From contig CAYXAA010000003.1 in NCBI GenBank assembly GCA_964462985.1, forward strand, positions 62,001-126,000: 64,000 bases of DNA, in the 5' to 3' direction. The DNA comes from CAYXAA01 sp964462985. Its GTDB lineage: Bacteria; Pseudomonadota; Alphaproteobacteria; Rhizobiales; Stappiaceae. Shown in pieces: positions 1 through 8,220 of this stretch (the first letter of the stretch is position 1; every line of letters starts with the position of its first letter). A program made the position numbers and the translations under genes. Under the pieces are notes generated by a model, which saw nothing but the letters and a program-made list of their open reading frames with translations, was not told where the DNA came from and did not search any database.

Positions 1-78
1 CTGCGCTCGCTCAACGTCGCCGTCGCCGCCGGAATGGTGCTCGGCGAAGCCTTGCGGCAGACGACATCTTTCCCGTAA
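1..78 (+). CDS. trmL: tRNA (cytidine(34)-2'-O)-methyltransferase, C-terminal end (partial)
   Basis: The window opens inside a reading frame whose last 25 codons read RSLNVAVAAGMVLGEALRQ and a short tail, ending at TAA. The SLN-V-A-VAAG-M-x-GEALRQ pattern is the C-terminal knot segment of SPOUT tRNA methyltransferases of the TrmL/YibK type, which 2'-O-methylate the wobble nucleotide of some leucine tRNAs. The rest of the gene lies outside the window. hemF follows 36 bp later on the same strand, so the two may be co-transcribed. The family call is good; the exact tRNA substrate is taken from the family. Confidence 0.8.
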   Translation: MRSLNVAVAAGMVLGEALRQTTSFP

Positions 79-114
79 AGCAGCACGAACGTAAGCAAAC
101 TGCCGAGACGGACC

Positions 115-1047
115 ATGGCTGCAGCAGCGCACTCTCCCGACCCGCGTGGAGGTCCCATCCCCGATGGTATCGAGGACAAGAAGGCAACGGCATCAGCCTG
201 GTTCGCGTCGCTGCGCGACCGGATCTGCGCCGCCTTCGAGACGCTCGAGGACGAGATCGGGGCGCTGGACGGTCCCCTGTCGGACCGGCCGGCCGGCCGC
301 TTCGTGAGAAAGCCGTGGCGACGCACCGACCATACCGGCGCCGACGGCGGCGGCGGCACCATGGCGATGATGCACGGCCGGGTGTTCGAAAAGGTCGGCG
401 TCCACGTCTCCACGGTCCACGGCGAATTCTCGCCCGAGTTCCGCGGCCAGATCCCGGGCGCCTCTGAAGATCCGCGGTTCTGGGCATCCGGCATCTCGCT
501 GATCGCCCATATGCACAATCCGCATGTCCCGGCCGTTCACATGAACACCCGAATGGTGGTGACGAGCCGGCAGTGGTTCGGCGGCGGTGCGGACCTGACC
601 CCCGTGCTCGCTGCCCGGCGGACCCAGGACGACCCCGACACGATCGCCTTCCACGCGGCGATGGAGGCCGCCTGCAGTGGCCACGCCGGTGCGGACTACG
701 CACGTTTCAAGGACTGGTGTGACGAGTACTTCTACCTGCCGCACCGCGGCGAGCCGCGCGGCATCGGCGGCATCTTCTACGACTATCTCAATTCCGGCGA
801 CTGGGAGGCGGACTTCGCCTTCACACGCTCGGTCGGCCTGGCCTTCCTGGACATCTATCCGCGCCTGGTCAGGGCCAACTTCACCAAGCCGTGGAGCGAT
901 GAGGAGCGCGAAGAGCAGCTCGTCCGCCGCGGCCGTTACGTCGAATACAACCTCCTCTACGACCGCGGTACCATCTTCGGCCTGAAGACCGGCGGCAACG
1001 TCGATTCAATCCTGTCGTCGCTGCCGCCCGTGGTGAAATGGCCGTAA
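115..1047 (+). CDS. hemF: Oxygen-dependent coproporphyrinogen III oxidase
   Basis: This 310-aa protein decarboxylates two propionates of coproporphyrinogen III to vinyl groups with O2, in the cytoplasmic haem pathway. HemF hallmarks are visible: the VPAVHMNTRM segment and GGGADLTP in the middle, and the C-terminal run RGRYVEYNLLYDRG followed by FGLKTGGNVDSILSSLPP. The length is normal for bacterial HemF. The ATG start leaves an alanine-rich, poorly conserved N-terminus, and no strong ribosome binding site fixes it. The 3' end is followed immediately by a decayed HD-GYP remnant on the other strand. Confidence 0.96.
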   Translation: MAAAAHSPDPRGGPIPDGIEDKKATASAWFASLRDRICAAFETLEDEIGALDGPLSDRPAGRFVRKPWRRTDHTGADGGGGTMAMMHGRVFEKVGVHVSTVHGEFSPEFRGQIPGASEDPRFWASGISLIAHMHNPHVPAVHMNTRMVVTSRQWFGGGADLTPVLAARRTQDDPDTIAFHAAMEAACSGHAGADYARFKDWCDEYFYLPHRGEPRGIGGIFYDYLNSGDWEADFAFTRSVGLAFLDIYPRLVRANFTKPWSDEEREEQLVRRGRYVEYNLLYDRGTIFGLKTGGNVDSILSSLPPVVKWP

Positions 1048-1071
1048 CGGTTTTGGACCTCTCGCCGATTG

Positions 1072-1478
1072 TCAGGCCGTTGGGTCAGCCGCCCGCGTCT
1101 TCGGCGCTGGCGTTCGGCGCCTGAATTCGCCGTGATCCCCTGGCAGCACGATGGTGCGGAACTGCTGAAACGGGGCCGTGTCGAGCTTGCGGCCCATCGC
1201 GACCATCGTGAAAAAGCCATCCACGGCGGTTGCGCCTCCTTGTAGGAGCGGTCTTCCGTCGACGCCGAAGAGATGTCGCAGATCGTCATGATCCGCGTCA
1301 GTGCCGGGATGTCGTCGCCGGCGAGACCGTCCGGGTAGCCGCAGCCGTCAAGAAACTCGTGATGGCCCACGACTGCCGCGACGACCGCCGGATCGAGATG
1401 TTGTCGTTGCAGGATCTCCCGGCTGTAGACTGGATGTTGCTGGATTTCCGCCCGCCCCTCTTCGGTCAGTGGACTCTC
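1072..1478 (-). pseudogene. HD-GYP domain phosphodiesterase remnant, 5'-truncated and frameshifted
   Basis: The minus strand encodes an HD-GYP core: LTEEGRAEIQQHPVYSREIL, then VVGHHEFLDGCGYPDGLAGD, DIPALTRIMTICDISSA and DRSYKEA (about 1230-1478). At about 1230-1235 the frame breaks. The expected continuation (TAVDGFFTMVAMGRKLDTAPF) lies in another frame and runs to a TGA at 1072. The N-terminal half of an HD-GYP domain, including the first HD pair, is missing upstream. Intact HD-GYP proteins hydrolyse cyclic di-GMP. This one cannot make a whole domain and is a dead remnant between hemF and the Tim44 gene. Confidence 0.8.
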
Positions 1479-1560
1479 CCGGCAGCACCCGTTAGCGCCG
1501 CAATACGACAAACCTGCCGTTTCAGCGGACACGCAGTTTCCCGTAGCTCCACCTAGACGC

Positions 1561-1593
1561 GAAAAAGACGTCCAATCGATTCGACTGGACGTC
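1561..1593 (-). terminator. Rho-independent terminator after the Tim44-domain gene
   Basis: Read on the minus strand, an 8-bp perfect stem (GACGTCCA / TGGACGTC) with an 11-nt loop is followed directly by TTTTTC. It lies about 60 bp past the stop codon of the Tim44-domain gene and so would end its transcript. Confidence 0.8.
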
Positions 1594-1655
1594 CGAAAGC
1601 TGTTTACAATCAAACGGTGGAGCGGCGTATCTGCGTACAGCCGCGGATCTTTGCC

Positions 1656-2663
1656 CTAATTCGCCGGCTGGATCGCAGACAGGAGCCAATCCTCGCCGCC
1701 ACGCCGGACGAAGGTCCAGATTTCGGTGGTTTCTTCGTGCCGGTCGGCATCGCCTTCGACCACCCGGCCGCTGGCGCGCTCCCGGGTCACCTCGATCGCG
1801 GAATAGCGCATCGCCACTGTGGCGTATTCCGTTTCACCCTCACGCCAGGCCTCGGCGACATCGCCCTGCAGCAGCTTGATGTCGTGGATCTCGTTGGTCA
1901 GTCCCTGTGACGCCGATCGCCCGATTTCCTCAGCCAGGAACCCCATCACCTCCGGCGTCGTTCGGGCGCGAATCGCGGCAAAATCTTCTGCGGCGTAGGC
2001 TGTCAGCACTTCGCTCAGCAGCCGCTCGAACGCGTCGAGGTCGGCAGGCGTCACGCCGATCTCATCGCCTTCCGAAAAGGCGTTCGGGGCCGGCCGCGAG
2101 ACAGCCGGCGTCGCAGCGCCGATGCTGGGAACGCGCAGCCCTCCAGCCCGCCCGGTGCTCGCGTGATCGTCATCTCCCGCCATCCGGCGCTCAAAGCCAC
2201 GCCCCATGGCGCCGATGCCTGCGGCCGCAGGCGCTGGCTGGCGACGGAGGAACCGCATTGCCAGCATGACGGCGCCAACAATCAGGGCGCCCTGCAAGAG
2301 GAAGCCAAGCACTCCGGCGAAGCCGCCGATGCCGTTGCCAAGCAGGATCCCGATCAGACCGCCGAGCGCAAGACCGCCAAGCATTGAGCCGAAGAAGCCA
2401 CCGCCGAACAGACCGCGCCGATCCTGCATTGCCGGTGCCCCCGCCGCCGGGCGCGACGTCTCGGTTGCCGTCCGCGGTGTCATCGACCGTTCGACCGGTG
2501 CAGCGGGTGCAGGTGCCGTCGTGGTCGGCTTCGGCGCGACATAGGTGCGCGCCCCACGGCTGCCAAAGGAAAAGCCGCGTCGCGCCTCAGCCTGGTCAAC
2601 GGCGACGAGGCCGATCACAAGGCCGAGGATGGCAAGGGCAAGAAACGGACGAAGGCGTCGCAT
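1656..2663 (-). CDS. Tim44-like domain membrane protein
   Basis: The 335-aa protein begins with a signal/anchor segment (LRPFLALAILGLVIGLVAVDQAEA). A proline/threonine-rich linker and a glycine-rich double membrane stretch follow at about residues 95-145 (GLALGGLIGILLGNGIGGFAG). The C-terminal 130 residues match the bacterial Tim44-like (MBA1/Tim44) fold: DLDAFERLLSEVLTAYAAEDFAAIRARTTPEVMGFLAEEI, ending in IWTFVRRGGEDWLLSAIQ. Such proteins are widespread in alphaproteobacteria, and a membrane-associated role is inferred. I start at the internal ATG because GGGAGG precedes it; an upstream ATG would add 16 residues before the signal. It is monocistronic, with a clear terminator. Confidence 0.85.
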   Translation of the reverse strand: MRRLRPFLALAILGLVIGLVAVDQAEARRGFSFGSRGARTYVAPKPTTTAPAPAAPVERSMTPRTATETSRPAAGAPAMQDRRGLFGGGFFGSMLGGLALGGLIGILLGNGIGGFAGVLGFLLQGALIVGAVMLAMRFLRRQPAPAAAGIGAMGRGFERRMAGDDDHASTGRAGGLRVPSIGAATPAVSRPAPNAFSEGDEIGVTPADLDAFERLLSEVLTAYAAEDFAAIRARTTPEVMGFLAEEIGRSASQGLTNEIHDIKLLQGDVAEAWREGETEYATVAMRYSAIEVTRERASGRVVEGDADRHEETTEIWTFVRRGGEDWLLSAIQPAN

Positions 2664-2821
2664 CAACAACTCGGAACCTCCCGAAATTCGCTGGCGCGCG
2701 ATGGCGCACACGGTTGCTATTTAGGCATTGATGTCCGCCAATGAAAGAACGAAAGAACGCCGCTCTTTGGCCGCGACCGGACAGGATGGTGCCGGATCAG
2801 TCGCCGTCAGCCCAAGCCGTC

Positions 2822-3063
2822 ATGTCGCTCCCGCCCCTTACCCTTCGCATCGATCGAAAACTATCATCGATCCGCTCTCTCCACCTGCCGTCCGGTGACC
2901 TCAACGTCTGCGTCAGCAGGAATGGCACGGGCAAGGCCAACCTCTACCGCGCGCTTGCCCTGCTGCAGGCGCCCGCCCTCGGCCCTATGACGCGGCAATC
3001 GCCGAAGAGGGCGGCGCGACCGGCGTTGTCGGGCTGAAAATCACCGGCGACTGGACGGATTGA
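2822..3063 (+). pseudogene. AAA/RecF-like ATP-binding protein remnant
   Basis: The first about 55 codons read as the N-terminus of a small-genome-wide AAA ATPase family (MSLPPLTLRIDRKLSSIRSL, then GDLNVCVSRNGTGKANLYRA). The Walker A motif has Ala where Ser/Thr belongs (GTGKA). Near 2985 the frame shifts to a segment reading YDAAIAEEGG and then GLKITGDWTD, ending at TGA 3061-3063. The rest of the ATPase (signature, Walker B) is absent. This is a truncated, frameshifted, internally deleted fossil rather than a functional gene. Confidence 0.65.
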
Positions 3064-3070
3064 ACACCGC

Positions 3071-4351
3071 TCAGTGGGAGCGCAGAGCAAGCGCAAGAAG
3101 CGCGTCCTTGTCCGGCGCGAAACCACGGTCGATCCAGGCGGCCTCGACCCGCGCGAGCGCTTCGCCGATCGCCGGCCCCGGCTGCATGCCTGCCGCGATC
3201 AGATCGCGCCCAGCAAGGGGGAACACGGGTACCTCCGTCTTTCGTGCGAAGGTGAGTCTCGCCGTCCAGCAGTCGTCGTCCGGACCGCGGCCGTCCCGCG
3301 CCCAGGCAATCAAAAGACCGTCGACGACCGGAGCCCTTCCCCAGCGATAGAGGGCTTCCTGCACAACCTTTTCGGCCTGGTCCGTCAGCGGATCAGCCTT
3401 GCCAGCGCGCGCCGGGGGCAAGTGATGCTCGAGGAAGGCCGCCGTCCGAATCGCCAGCGACATGCGTCGGGCTTCTGCGTTCGACAGCCGCAGCCGCTCG
3501 GCGATCCGCGCCGCATCCTCCTCGACGAAGCCGGCAAGCGCCGCAAGGCCGAGCGCCGGCTCCCGCGTCTCGACCGCAACCGGATCGAGGCGGCGGAGCG
3601 AAGCGAAAGCCATCGAGCGCACCACACCGGCGACAACGATCTCAATGAGCCCGGTATCGGCCATGATTGCAATCACCGGCGCCGCCTGAGGTGCCGCGAC
3701 GAGCTTGCGCATTTCCTGCCCGACCCGCTCGGCCGACAGCCGCCTCAGACCGTCCCTCGCGGCAATTGCGGCATGAAGCCCCGCCGCATCGGGCGATCCC
3801 GTGCCGTATTGCGCTTCAAACCGGAAGAACCGCAGGATCCTGAGGTAATCCTCCCGGATACGCGCAGCCGGATCCCCGATGAACCGGACGCGCCGTGCCA
3901 TCAGGTCCTCAAGGCCGTTGACCGGGTCGAACACCAGGCCATCGCGGTCAGCGTAAAGTGCGTTCATCGTGAAGTCGCGGCGCTCCGCGTCCTTGCGCCA
4001 ATCGCGCCCGAACCGCACCGTGGCGTGCCGGCCGTGGGTCTGGACGTCCTCGCGCAACGTCGTCACCTCGTAGGCCCGGCCGTCGCTCACAACCGTCACC
4101 GTTCCGTGATCGAACCCGGTCGGCACCACCTTCAGACCAGCGCCGGTCGCGCGCGCGATCACCGTCTCCGGCAAGGCGGTTGTGGCAAGATCGATATCGG
4201 TGACCTTGAGCCCCAGCAAGGTGTTGCGGACCGCGCCGCCCACCGCCCTGACCGCATCGCCGTCCCGCTCGAGCGCGGAGAATACGGCCCGCAATGCCGG
4301 TTCCTGCAACCAATCGGCGGTAATCCGTGCACCCGGTTCGTCACGGCTCAT
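3071..4351 (-). CDS. CCA tRNA nucleotidyltransferase / poly(A) polymerase family
   Basis: This 426-aa class II nucleotidyltransferase would add or repair the 3' CCA end of tRNAs. In order it has the GGAVRN flexible loop (residues 38-43), the catalytic DIDLAT carboxylates (52-57), the RRDFTMNAL motif (124-132), and RIREDYLRILRFFRF (164-178), followed by the helical neck/body. Family members usually read GGxVRD; here the last residue is Asn, a mild deviation. I chose the ATG at MSRDEP rather than the longer frame because conservation begins there. It overlaps the DUF6111 stop by 11 bp, so it is the last gene of a leftward four-gene operon. Confidence 0.92.
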   Translation of the reverse strand: MSRDEPGARITADWLQEPALRAVFSALERDGDAVRAVGGAVRNTLLGLKVTDIDLATTALPETVIARATGAGLKVVPTGFDHGTVTVVSDGRAYEVTTLREDVQTHGRHATVRFGRDWRKDAERRDFTMNALYADRDGLVFDPVNGLEDLMARRVRFIGDPAARIREDYLRILRFFRFEAQYGTGSPDAAGLHAAIAARDGLRRLSAERVGQEMRKLVAAPQAAPVIAIMADTGLIEIVVAGVVRSMAFASLRRLDPVAVETREPALGLAALAGFVEEDAARIAERLRLSNAEARRMSLAIRTAAFLEHHLPPARAGKADPLTDQAEKVVQEALYRWGRAPVVDGLLIAWARDGRGPDDDCWTARLTFARKTEVPVFPLAGRDLIAAGMQPGPAIGEALARVEAAWIDRGFAPDKDALLALALRSH

Positions 4352-4616
4352 CACGGTCCTCGTAGTGACCTGGGATGAACTGACCGTCCCTGATCTGGGC
4401 CGGGACATACACCTTGCCTTCCGGCCTGCTTTCGAACGACGCCAGTCCCACCAGGCTGCCGGCGACGATGACCGCACCGGCAATGATCAGCCAGATGATC
4501 GGGCCGTTGCGCCAGTTTTCCGAAGTCTGCGCCTTCCGGTTGGCGGCGAGCCAGACCGCATATCCGACGAACGGCAGCAGGAACAGAACGAGATGCGTGA
4601 GCACGATCCGCAGCAT
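4341..4616 (-). CDS. DUF6111 family small membrane protein
   Basis: This 91-aa protein has two hydrophobic helices (residues 2-25, LRIVLTHLVLFLLPFVGYAVW, and about 41-61, IIWLIIAGAVIVAGSLVGL). A polar tail ends in IRDGQFIPGHYEDRDEP. The combination is recognisable as the DUF6111 family, found in alphaproteobacteria between a Nudix hydrolase and the CCA enzyme. Its ATG shares one base with the Nudix stop codon and its end overlaps the CCA gene, so translation is coupled throughout. Its function is unknown. Confidence 0.85.
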   Translation of the reverse strand: MLRIVLTHLVLFLLPFVGYAVWLAANRKAQTSENWRNGPIIWLIIAGAVIVAGSLVGLASFESRPEGKVYVPAQIRDGQFIPGHYEDRDEP

Positions 4617-5293
4617 CAGCCGTAGACCGTGTCGCTGAGCAGGCGCAGGATACCCGCCGTGACGCCCCAGATGTAGCGCCCCTCATGAGGCATGGCATAG
4701 AAGTAGCGCTGCTTTCCGCGGAACTCGCGGCTGTCCCTGCGGTGGTTGGCAGGATCCATCAAGAAGGCAAGTGGCACCTCGAACACCTCCGCCACCTCGC
4801 CGGGATTGGGAATGAGGTGCATCTCCGGCCGGACCATACCGACCACCGGCGCGATGCGGTAGCCCGAGCCGGTCAGATAGTCCGAAAGCCGTCCCAGCGG
4901 TGTCACAAGATGGGCATCGAGACCGATTTCCTCGAACGCCTCCCGCAGCGCCGCATCAAGCGGACCATCGTCGATTTCGTCGATCTTCCCCCCGGGAAAG
5001 GCGATCTGGCCGGCATGCGCGGTGAGGTTATCGGTGCGCCGCGTCAGGAGAACGGTGGCGCCGGCCGGACGCTCCACCACCGGGATTAGCACAGCTGCAT
5101 CCTTCGGGGCGCTCTGAGCATAGAGAAAGGGTTTCGTGCCCGGATTGAGCCTATGGTCGCCCGCTGCCTCGAACGGATCCACCACCGGCGCCGGACTTTC
5201 GAGCGGAATGAGCCGCCGCGCCGCCCGACGACGGAAGCCATCGGCGCTGTAATCGACTGCCAACCGCTCGGCCGTGTCCTGTGGGAACGTCAC
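4616..5293 (-). CDS. Nudix hydrolase, CoA pyrophosphatase (NudL-like)
   Basis: This 225-aa protein has a Nudix box at residues 101-124 (GGKIDEIDDG then LDAALREAFEEIG), preceded by AHAGQIAFPGG. That context is typical of the CoA-diphosphatase subgroup, which cleaves CoA to phosphopantetheine and 3',5'-ADP. I start at the GTG at 5293 because it overlaps the DUF1285 stop (GTGA) and leaves an N-terminus VTFPQDTAERL like relatives; a longer frame starts 27 codons earlier inside DUF1285. Second gene of the operon. Confidence 0.9.
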   Translation of the reverse strand: MTFPQDTAERLAVDYSADGFRRRAARRLIPLESPAPVVDPFEAAGDHRLNPGTKPFLYAQSAPKDAAVLIPVVERPAGATVLLTRRTDNLTAHAGQIAFPGGKIDEIDDGPLDAALREAFEEIGLDAHLVTPLGRLSDYLTGSGYRIAPVVGMVRPEMHLIPNPGEVAEVFEVPLAFLMDPANHRRDSREFRGKQRYFYAMPHEGRYIWGVTAGILRLLSDTVYG

Positions 5294-5982
5294 GGGGCCG
5301 CTCCCTTGCCGTTCGATCTCAAGGGCTCGAGGGTAGCGGCATCGACCGCCGGGAAGAAGCGTCCCCCGCTCCACACGCCCAGCATCGGCCGGCCATTGAC
5401 CGGTGCCTCTTCGAAGGCGTCAGCCAGTTCATAGAGCAATGGTCGCGACAGCAGGGCTTCCAGGCGGCCGCGAACGGTCAGATAGGGCTTCAGCCCGCCG
5501 GTTTGCGGCTCGTCAACGAACCGCAGCGGGTGGTCCGCATCGGCTGTGACGACGTCGCCGACGTTGGTCCGGAACGTGATGAGCCGCTTCTTGCCCGTGC
5601 CTTCGGCATGCATTTCGACCGCAATGAATGGGGCATCCTCGACCGTTATGCCGATCTTTTCGACCGGGGTCACGAGATAGTGACGACCGTCCTCATCCTT
5701 CCTGAGGACCGATGCGAACAGCCGCACCAGTGGTTCGCGTCCGATCGGCGTTCCGAGGTAATGCCAGCGGCCATCGGCGCTGATCCTGATATCAAGATCG
5801 CCGCAAAACGACGGATTCCAGCGCTCTACCGGCGGCGCCCCGCGGCCATTGCCGCCGGCGCGGGCGACGAGCGCCGCAAGGCCCGGCGGCAATTCGGCCG
5901 GACTTTGCGTCCTGCCCCCGGCCCCGTCGCTTCCGTCCGCCATCCCGTTCTGTCCGTCACCTGTCGCTGTCTGACCGACCAT
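5290..5982 (-). CDS. DUF1285 domain-containing protein
   Basis: The 230-aa protein matches the DUF1285 pattern: PPVERWNPSFCGDLDIRISA, DGRWHYLGTPIGREPLVRLF, FASVLRKDEDGRHYLVTPVE and VEDAPFIAVEM. It is a soluble protein without known activity, found next to the Nudix/CCA genes in alphaproteobacteria. It heads the leftward operon and is coupled to the Nudix gene by a 4-bp overlap. The first about 35 residues are low-complexity Gly/Ala, so an internal ATG at 5943 is also possible. Confidence 0.85.
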   Translation of the reverse strand: MVGQTATGDGQNGMADGSDGAGGRTQSPAELPPGLAALVARAGGNGRGAPPVERWNPSFCGDLDIRISADGRWHYLGTPIGREPLVRLFASVLRKDEDGRHYLVTPVEKIGITVEDAPFIAVEMHAEGTGKKRLITFRTNVGDVVTADADHPLRFVDEPQTGGLKPYLTVRGRLEALLSRPLLYELADAFEEAPVNGRPMLGVWSGGRFFPAVDAATLEPLRSNGKGAAP

Positions 5983-6247
5983 GTCGCCGCAAGCTCTCGA
6001 AGTTGCCTTGATTTAGCCCGCACCATGTCATCAGATCGTATTGGGGTGGCCATGGACAAGGGTCAAGCGCTGGAATGGCCTGACCTCGGCTTGCCCGAGA
6101 CGCAGAATGCGGTCGGCTGGAACGAGCAATGCGGCTCGAGCCGTCCTCACCCAGGATGGCCGTTCGCTAGGAAGAATTGGCGGCTTATGCCCGGGCACGG
6201 TTGGTGTCACACTAAGCGAATTGCACTCCCGACACGAAGCGAAGGGA

Positions 6248-7267
6248 ATGAGTGAGACGATGAGCGCTGTCACGTCGACGAATACCATCGACCAGGATGC
6301 GATCTTGCGCGAAACCGAGGCGGCGGTCGGTCGCATTGCCGCGGCGCGCGACGAGATCGGCCGGGTGATCTTCGGCCAAGAAAGCGTCGTCGAGCGCACG
6401 CTGGTCACCATCCTGTCCGGCGGCCACGGCCTGCTCGTCGGCGTTCCCGGTCTCGCCAAGACCAAGCTCGTCGATACGCTCGGCACCGTGCTCGGCCTGG
6501 AGGCTCGCCGCATCCAGTTCACCCCCGACCTGATGCCCTCCGACATTCTCGGTACGGAAGTGATGGACCAGGCGCCGGACGGCAGCCGCTCGTTCCGCTT
6601 CATCCCGGGTCCCGTGTTCTCGCAGCTGCTGATGGCCGACGAGATCAACCGCGCCAGCCCGCGGACCCAGTCCGCGCTGCTGCAGTCGATGCAGGAATAC
6701 CACGTCACCATAGCGGGCCAGCGGCATGATCTGCCCCGTCCATTCCACGTGCTGGCCACCCAGAACCCGCTGGAGCAGGAAGGAACCTACCCGCTTCCGG
6801 AAGCCCAGCTCGATCGTTTCCTCATGCAGATCGACGTGCACTATCCCGACCTCGATGCCGAACGCCGTATTCTGGTGGAGACGACCGGAGCGGAGGAGAC
6901 CAGGGCTAAGGCGGTGCTCTCTGGACCGGATCTCCTGGCCTTCCAGCAGCTTGTCCGTCGCATGCCGGTGGGCGAAAGCGTCGTCGAGGCGATTTTGGAA
7001 CTGGTGCGCTCGGCCCGCCCGGGGTCCGGCGACACGTCCACTGAAGATCTGATTGCATGGGGACCCGGCCCGCGCGCCAGCCAGGCCCTCATGCTCACCG
7101 TGCGGGCCCGGGCACTCGTCGACGGCCGCCTCGCACCGTCGGTCGACGATGTGCTTGCCCTTGCCGAACCTGTCCTGCAGCACCGTATGGCCTTGACCTT
7201 CGCTGCTCGTGCCGATGGCCACACCATCCACGACCTGATCGGGCGCGTTAAGGCCAGAATCGGCTGA
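6248..7267 (+). CDS. MoxR-family AAA+ ATPase
   Basis: This 339-aa AAA+ chaperone-type ATPase has Walker A at residues 64-73 (VGVPGLAKTK) and Walker B at 127-132 (LLMADE). The MoxR signature NRASPRTQSALLQSMQE follows, and then ATQNPLEQEGTYPLPEAQLDRFL. MoxR proteins act with VWA/DUF58 partners in maturing envelope or cofactor-binding complexes. The ATG at 6248 is preceded by GAAGGGA; the frame stays open upstream for 69 codons, but that part is non-conserved. It heads a tight rightward module with the next three genes. Confidence 0.95.
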   Translation: MSETMSAVTSTNTIDQDAILRETEAAVGRIAAARDEIGRVIFGQESVVERTLVTILSGGHGLLVGVPGLAKTKLVDTLGTVLGLEARRIQFTPDLMPSDILGTEVMDQAPDGSRSFRFIPGPVFSQLLMADEINRASPRTQSALLQSMQEYHVTIAGQRHDLPRPFHVLATQNPLEQEGTYPLPEAQLDRFLMQIDVHYPDLDAERRILVETTGAEETRAKAVLSGPDLLAFQQLVRRMPVGESVVEAILELVRSARPGSGDTSTEDLIAWGPGPRASQALMLTVRARALVDGRLAPSVDDVLALAEPVLQHRMALTFAARADGHTIHDLIGRVKARIG

Positions 7268-7284
7268 AGGAGACCGGCGCGCCT

Positions 7285-8220
7285 ATGGCGATTGACACGA
7301 GGGCACACACCAAGGACCTGATTACGCCGGACAGCTGGCCGCAGATCATCGCAGAATCGCGGACGCTCGCCGAGGCACTGCCGGACCTGCTTGTGGAGGC
7401 ACGCCAAGTGGCCAGCACCGTGGTCTCGGGCTGGCACGGGCGGCGGCGCTCGGGACCGGGCGAAAGCTTCTGGCAATTCCGCCCCTTCACCGCCGGCGAG
7501 CCGGTTAGGGCAATCGACTGGCGCCGCTCGGCCCGTGACGATCATCTCTACGTGCGGGAACGCGAATGGGAGGCGGCTCACACCGTCTGGCTGTGGGCGG
7601 ACCTGTCCCGCTCCATGGCCTATCGATCCCGCCTTGCCCCGGTGTCGAAGCGCGACCGCGCGGTCGTCCTGCTGCTGGCCCTCGCCGATCTCCTTGCCGC
7701 GACCGGTGAGCGCATCGGCATTCCGGGCCTGCACCGGGCGGTGTCGGACCGCCATGCCGCGGAAAAGATCGCCGACGCACTGCTCCACGCCAGGACGCCG
7801 GAGGCCCTGCCGGAAACCCACCAGATACGGCGGTTCTCCGAGGTTGTCGTCATCGCCGACCTGCTCGACCCTATCGACGGAATCACCGACTGGATCCGCC
7901 GGGTTGCCGCCACCGGTGCGCATGGCCATTTGATCATGGTGCTCGATCCGATCGAGGAGAGCTTTCCCTTCACCGGCCGCACCGAGTTCAATGATCCCGA
8001 ATCCGGCATGAGATTGACCACAGGGCGGGCGGAAGACTGGCGACAGGCCTATGTCGACCGTCTCGCGGCTCATCGCGACGCGCTTCAGAACACCGCCCGC
8101 AAGGCAGGCTGGTCCTTCCTGATGCATCGTACTGACAGGCCAGTCTCCGGTCCTCTTCTGGCGCTGCACCAGCGACTCAGCGGTGACATCGCCGCCACGG
8201 CGGGGGGAGGCTTCCGCTGA
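7285..8220 (+). CDS. DUF58 domain-containing protein (MoxR partner)
   Basis: The 311-aa protein contains the DUF58 motif FRPFTAGEPVRAIDWRRSAR and YVREREWEAAHTVWLWADLS, followed by a vWA-like fold. DUF58 proteins are regular partners of MoxR ATPases. It starts 17 bp after moxR with AAGGAGA upstream. It shares one base with the next start (TGATG), showing translational coupling. It has no transmembrane segment of its own and is probably cytoplasmic, working with the membrane-bound partners encoded next. Confidence 0.93.
   Translation: MAIDTRAHTKDLITPDSWPQIIAESRTLAEALPDLLVEARQVASTVVSGWHGRRRSGPGESFWQFRPFTAGEPVRAIDWRRSARDDHLYVREREWEAAHTVWLWADLSRSMAYRSRLAPVSKRDRAVVLLLALADLLAATGERIGIPGLHRAVSDRHAAEKIADALLHARTPEALPETHQIRRFSEVVVIADLLDPIDGITDWIRRVAATGAHGHLIMVLDPIEESFPFTGRTEFNDPESGMRLTTGRAEDWRQAYVDRLAAHRDALQNTARKAGWSFLMHRTDRPVSGPLLALHQRLSGDIAATAGGGFR

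Noticed and set aside
957..1613. A complete 218-codon minus-strand gene
   Set aside because: Only the central 83 residues match HD-GYP; the C-terminal part continues in another frame and the N-terminal part is unrelated, so it is a remnant rather than a gene.
3074..4378. A 434-codon rightward open frame opposite the CCA-enzyme gene
   Set aside because: The minus strand carries all CCA-enzyme motifs in order; the rightward product is Arg/Pro/His-rich without family features.
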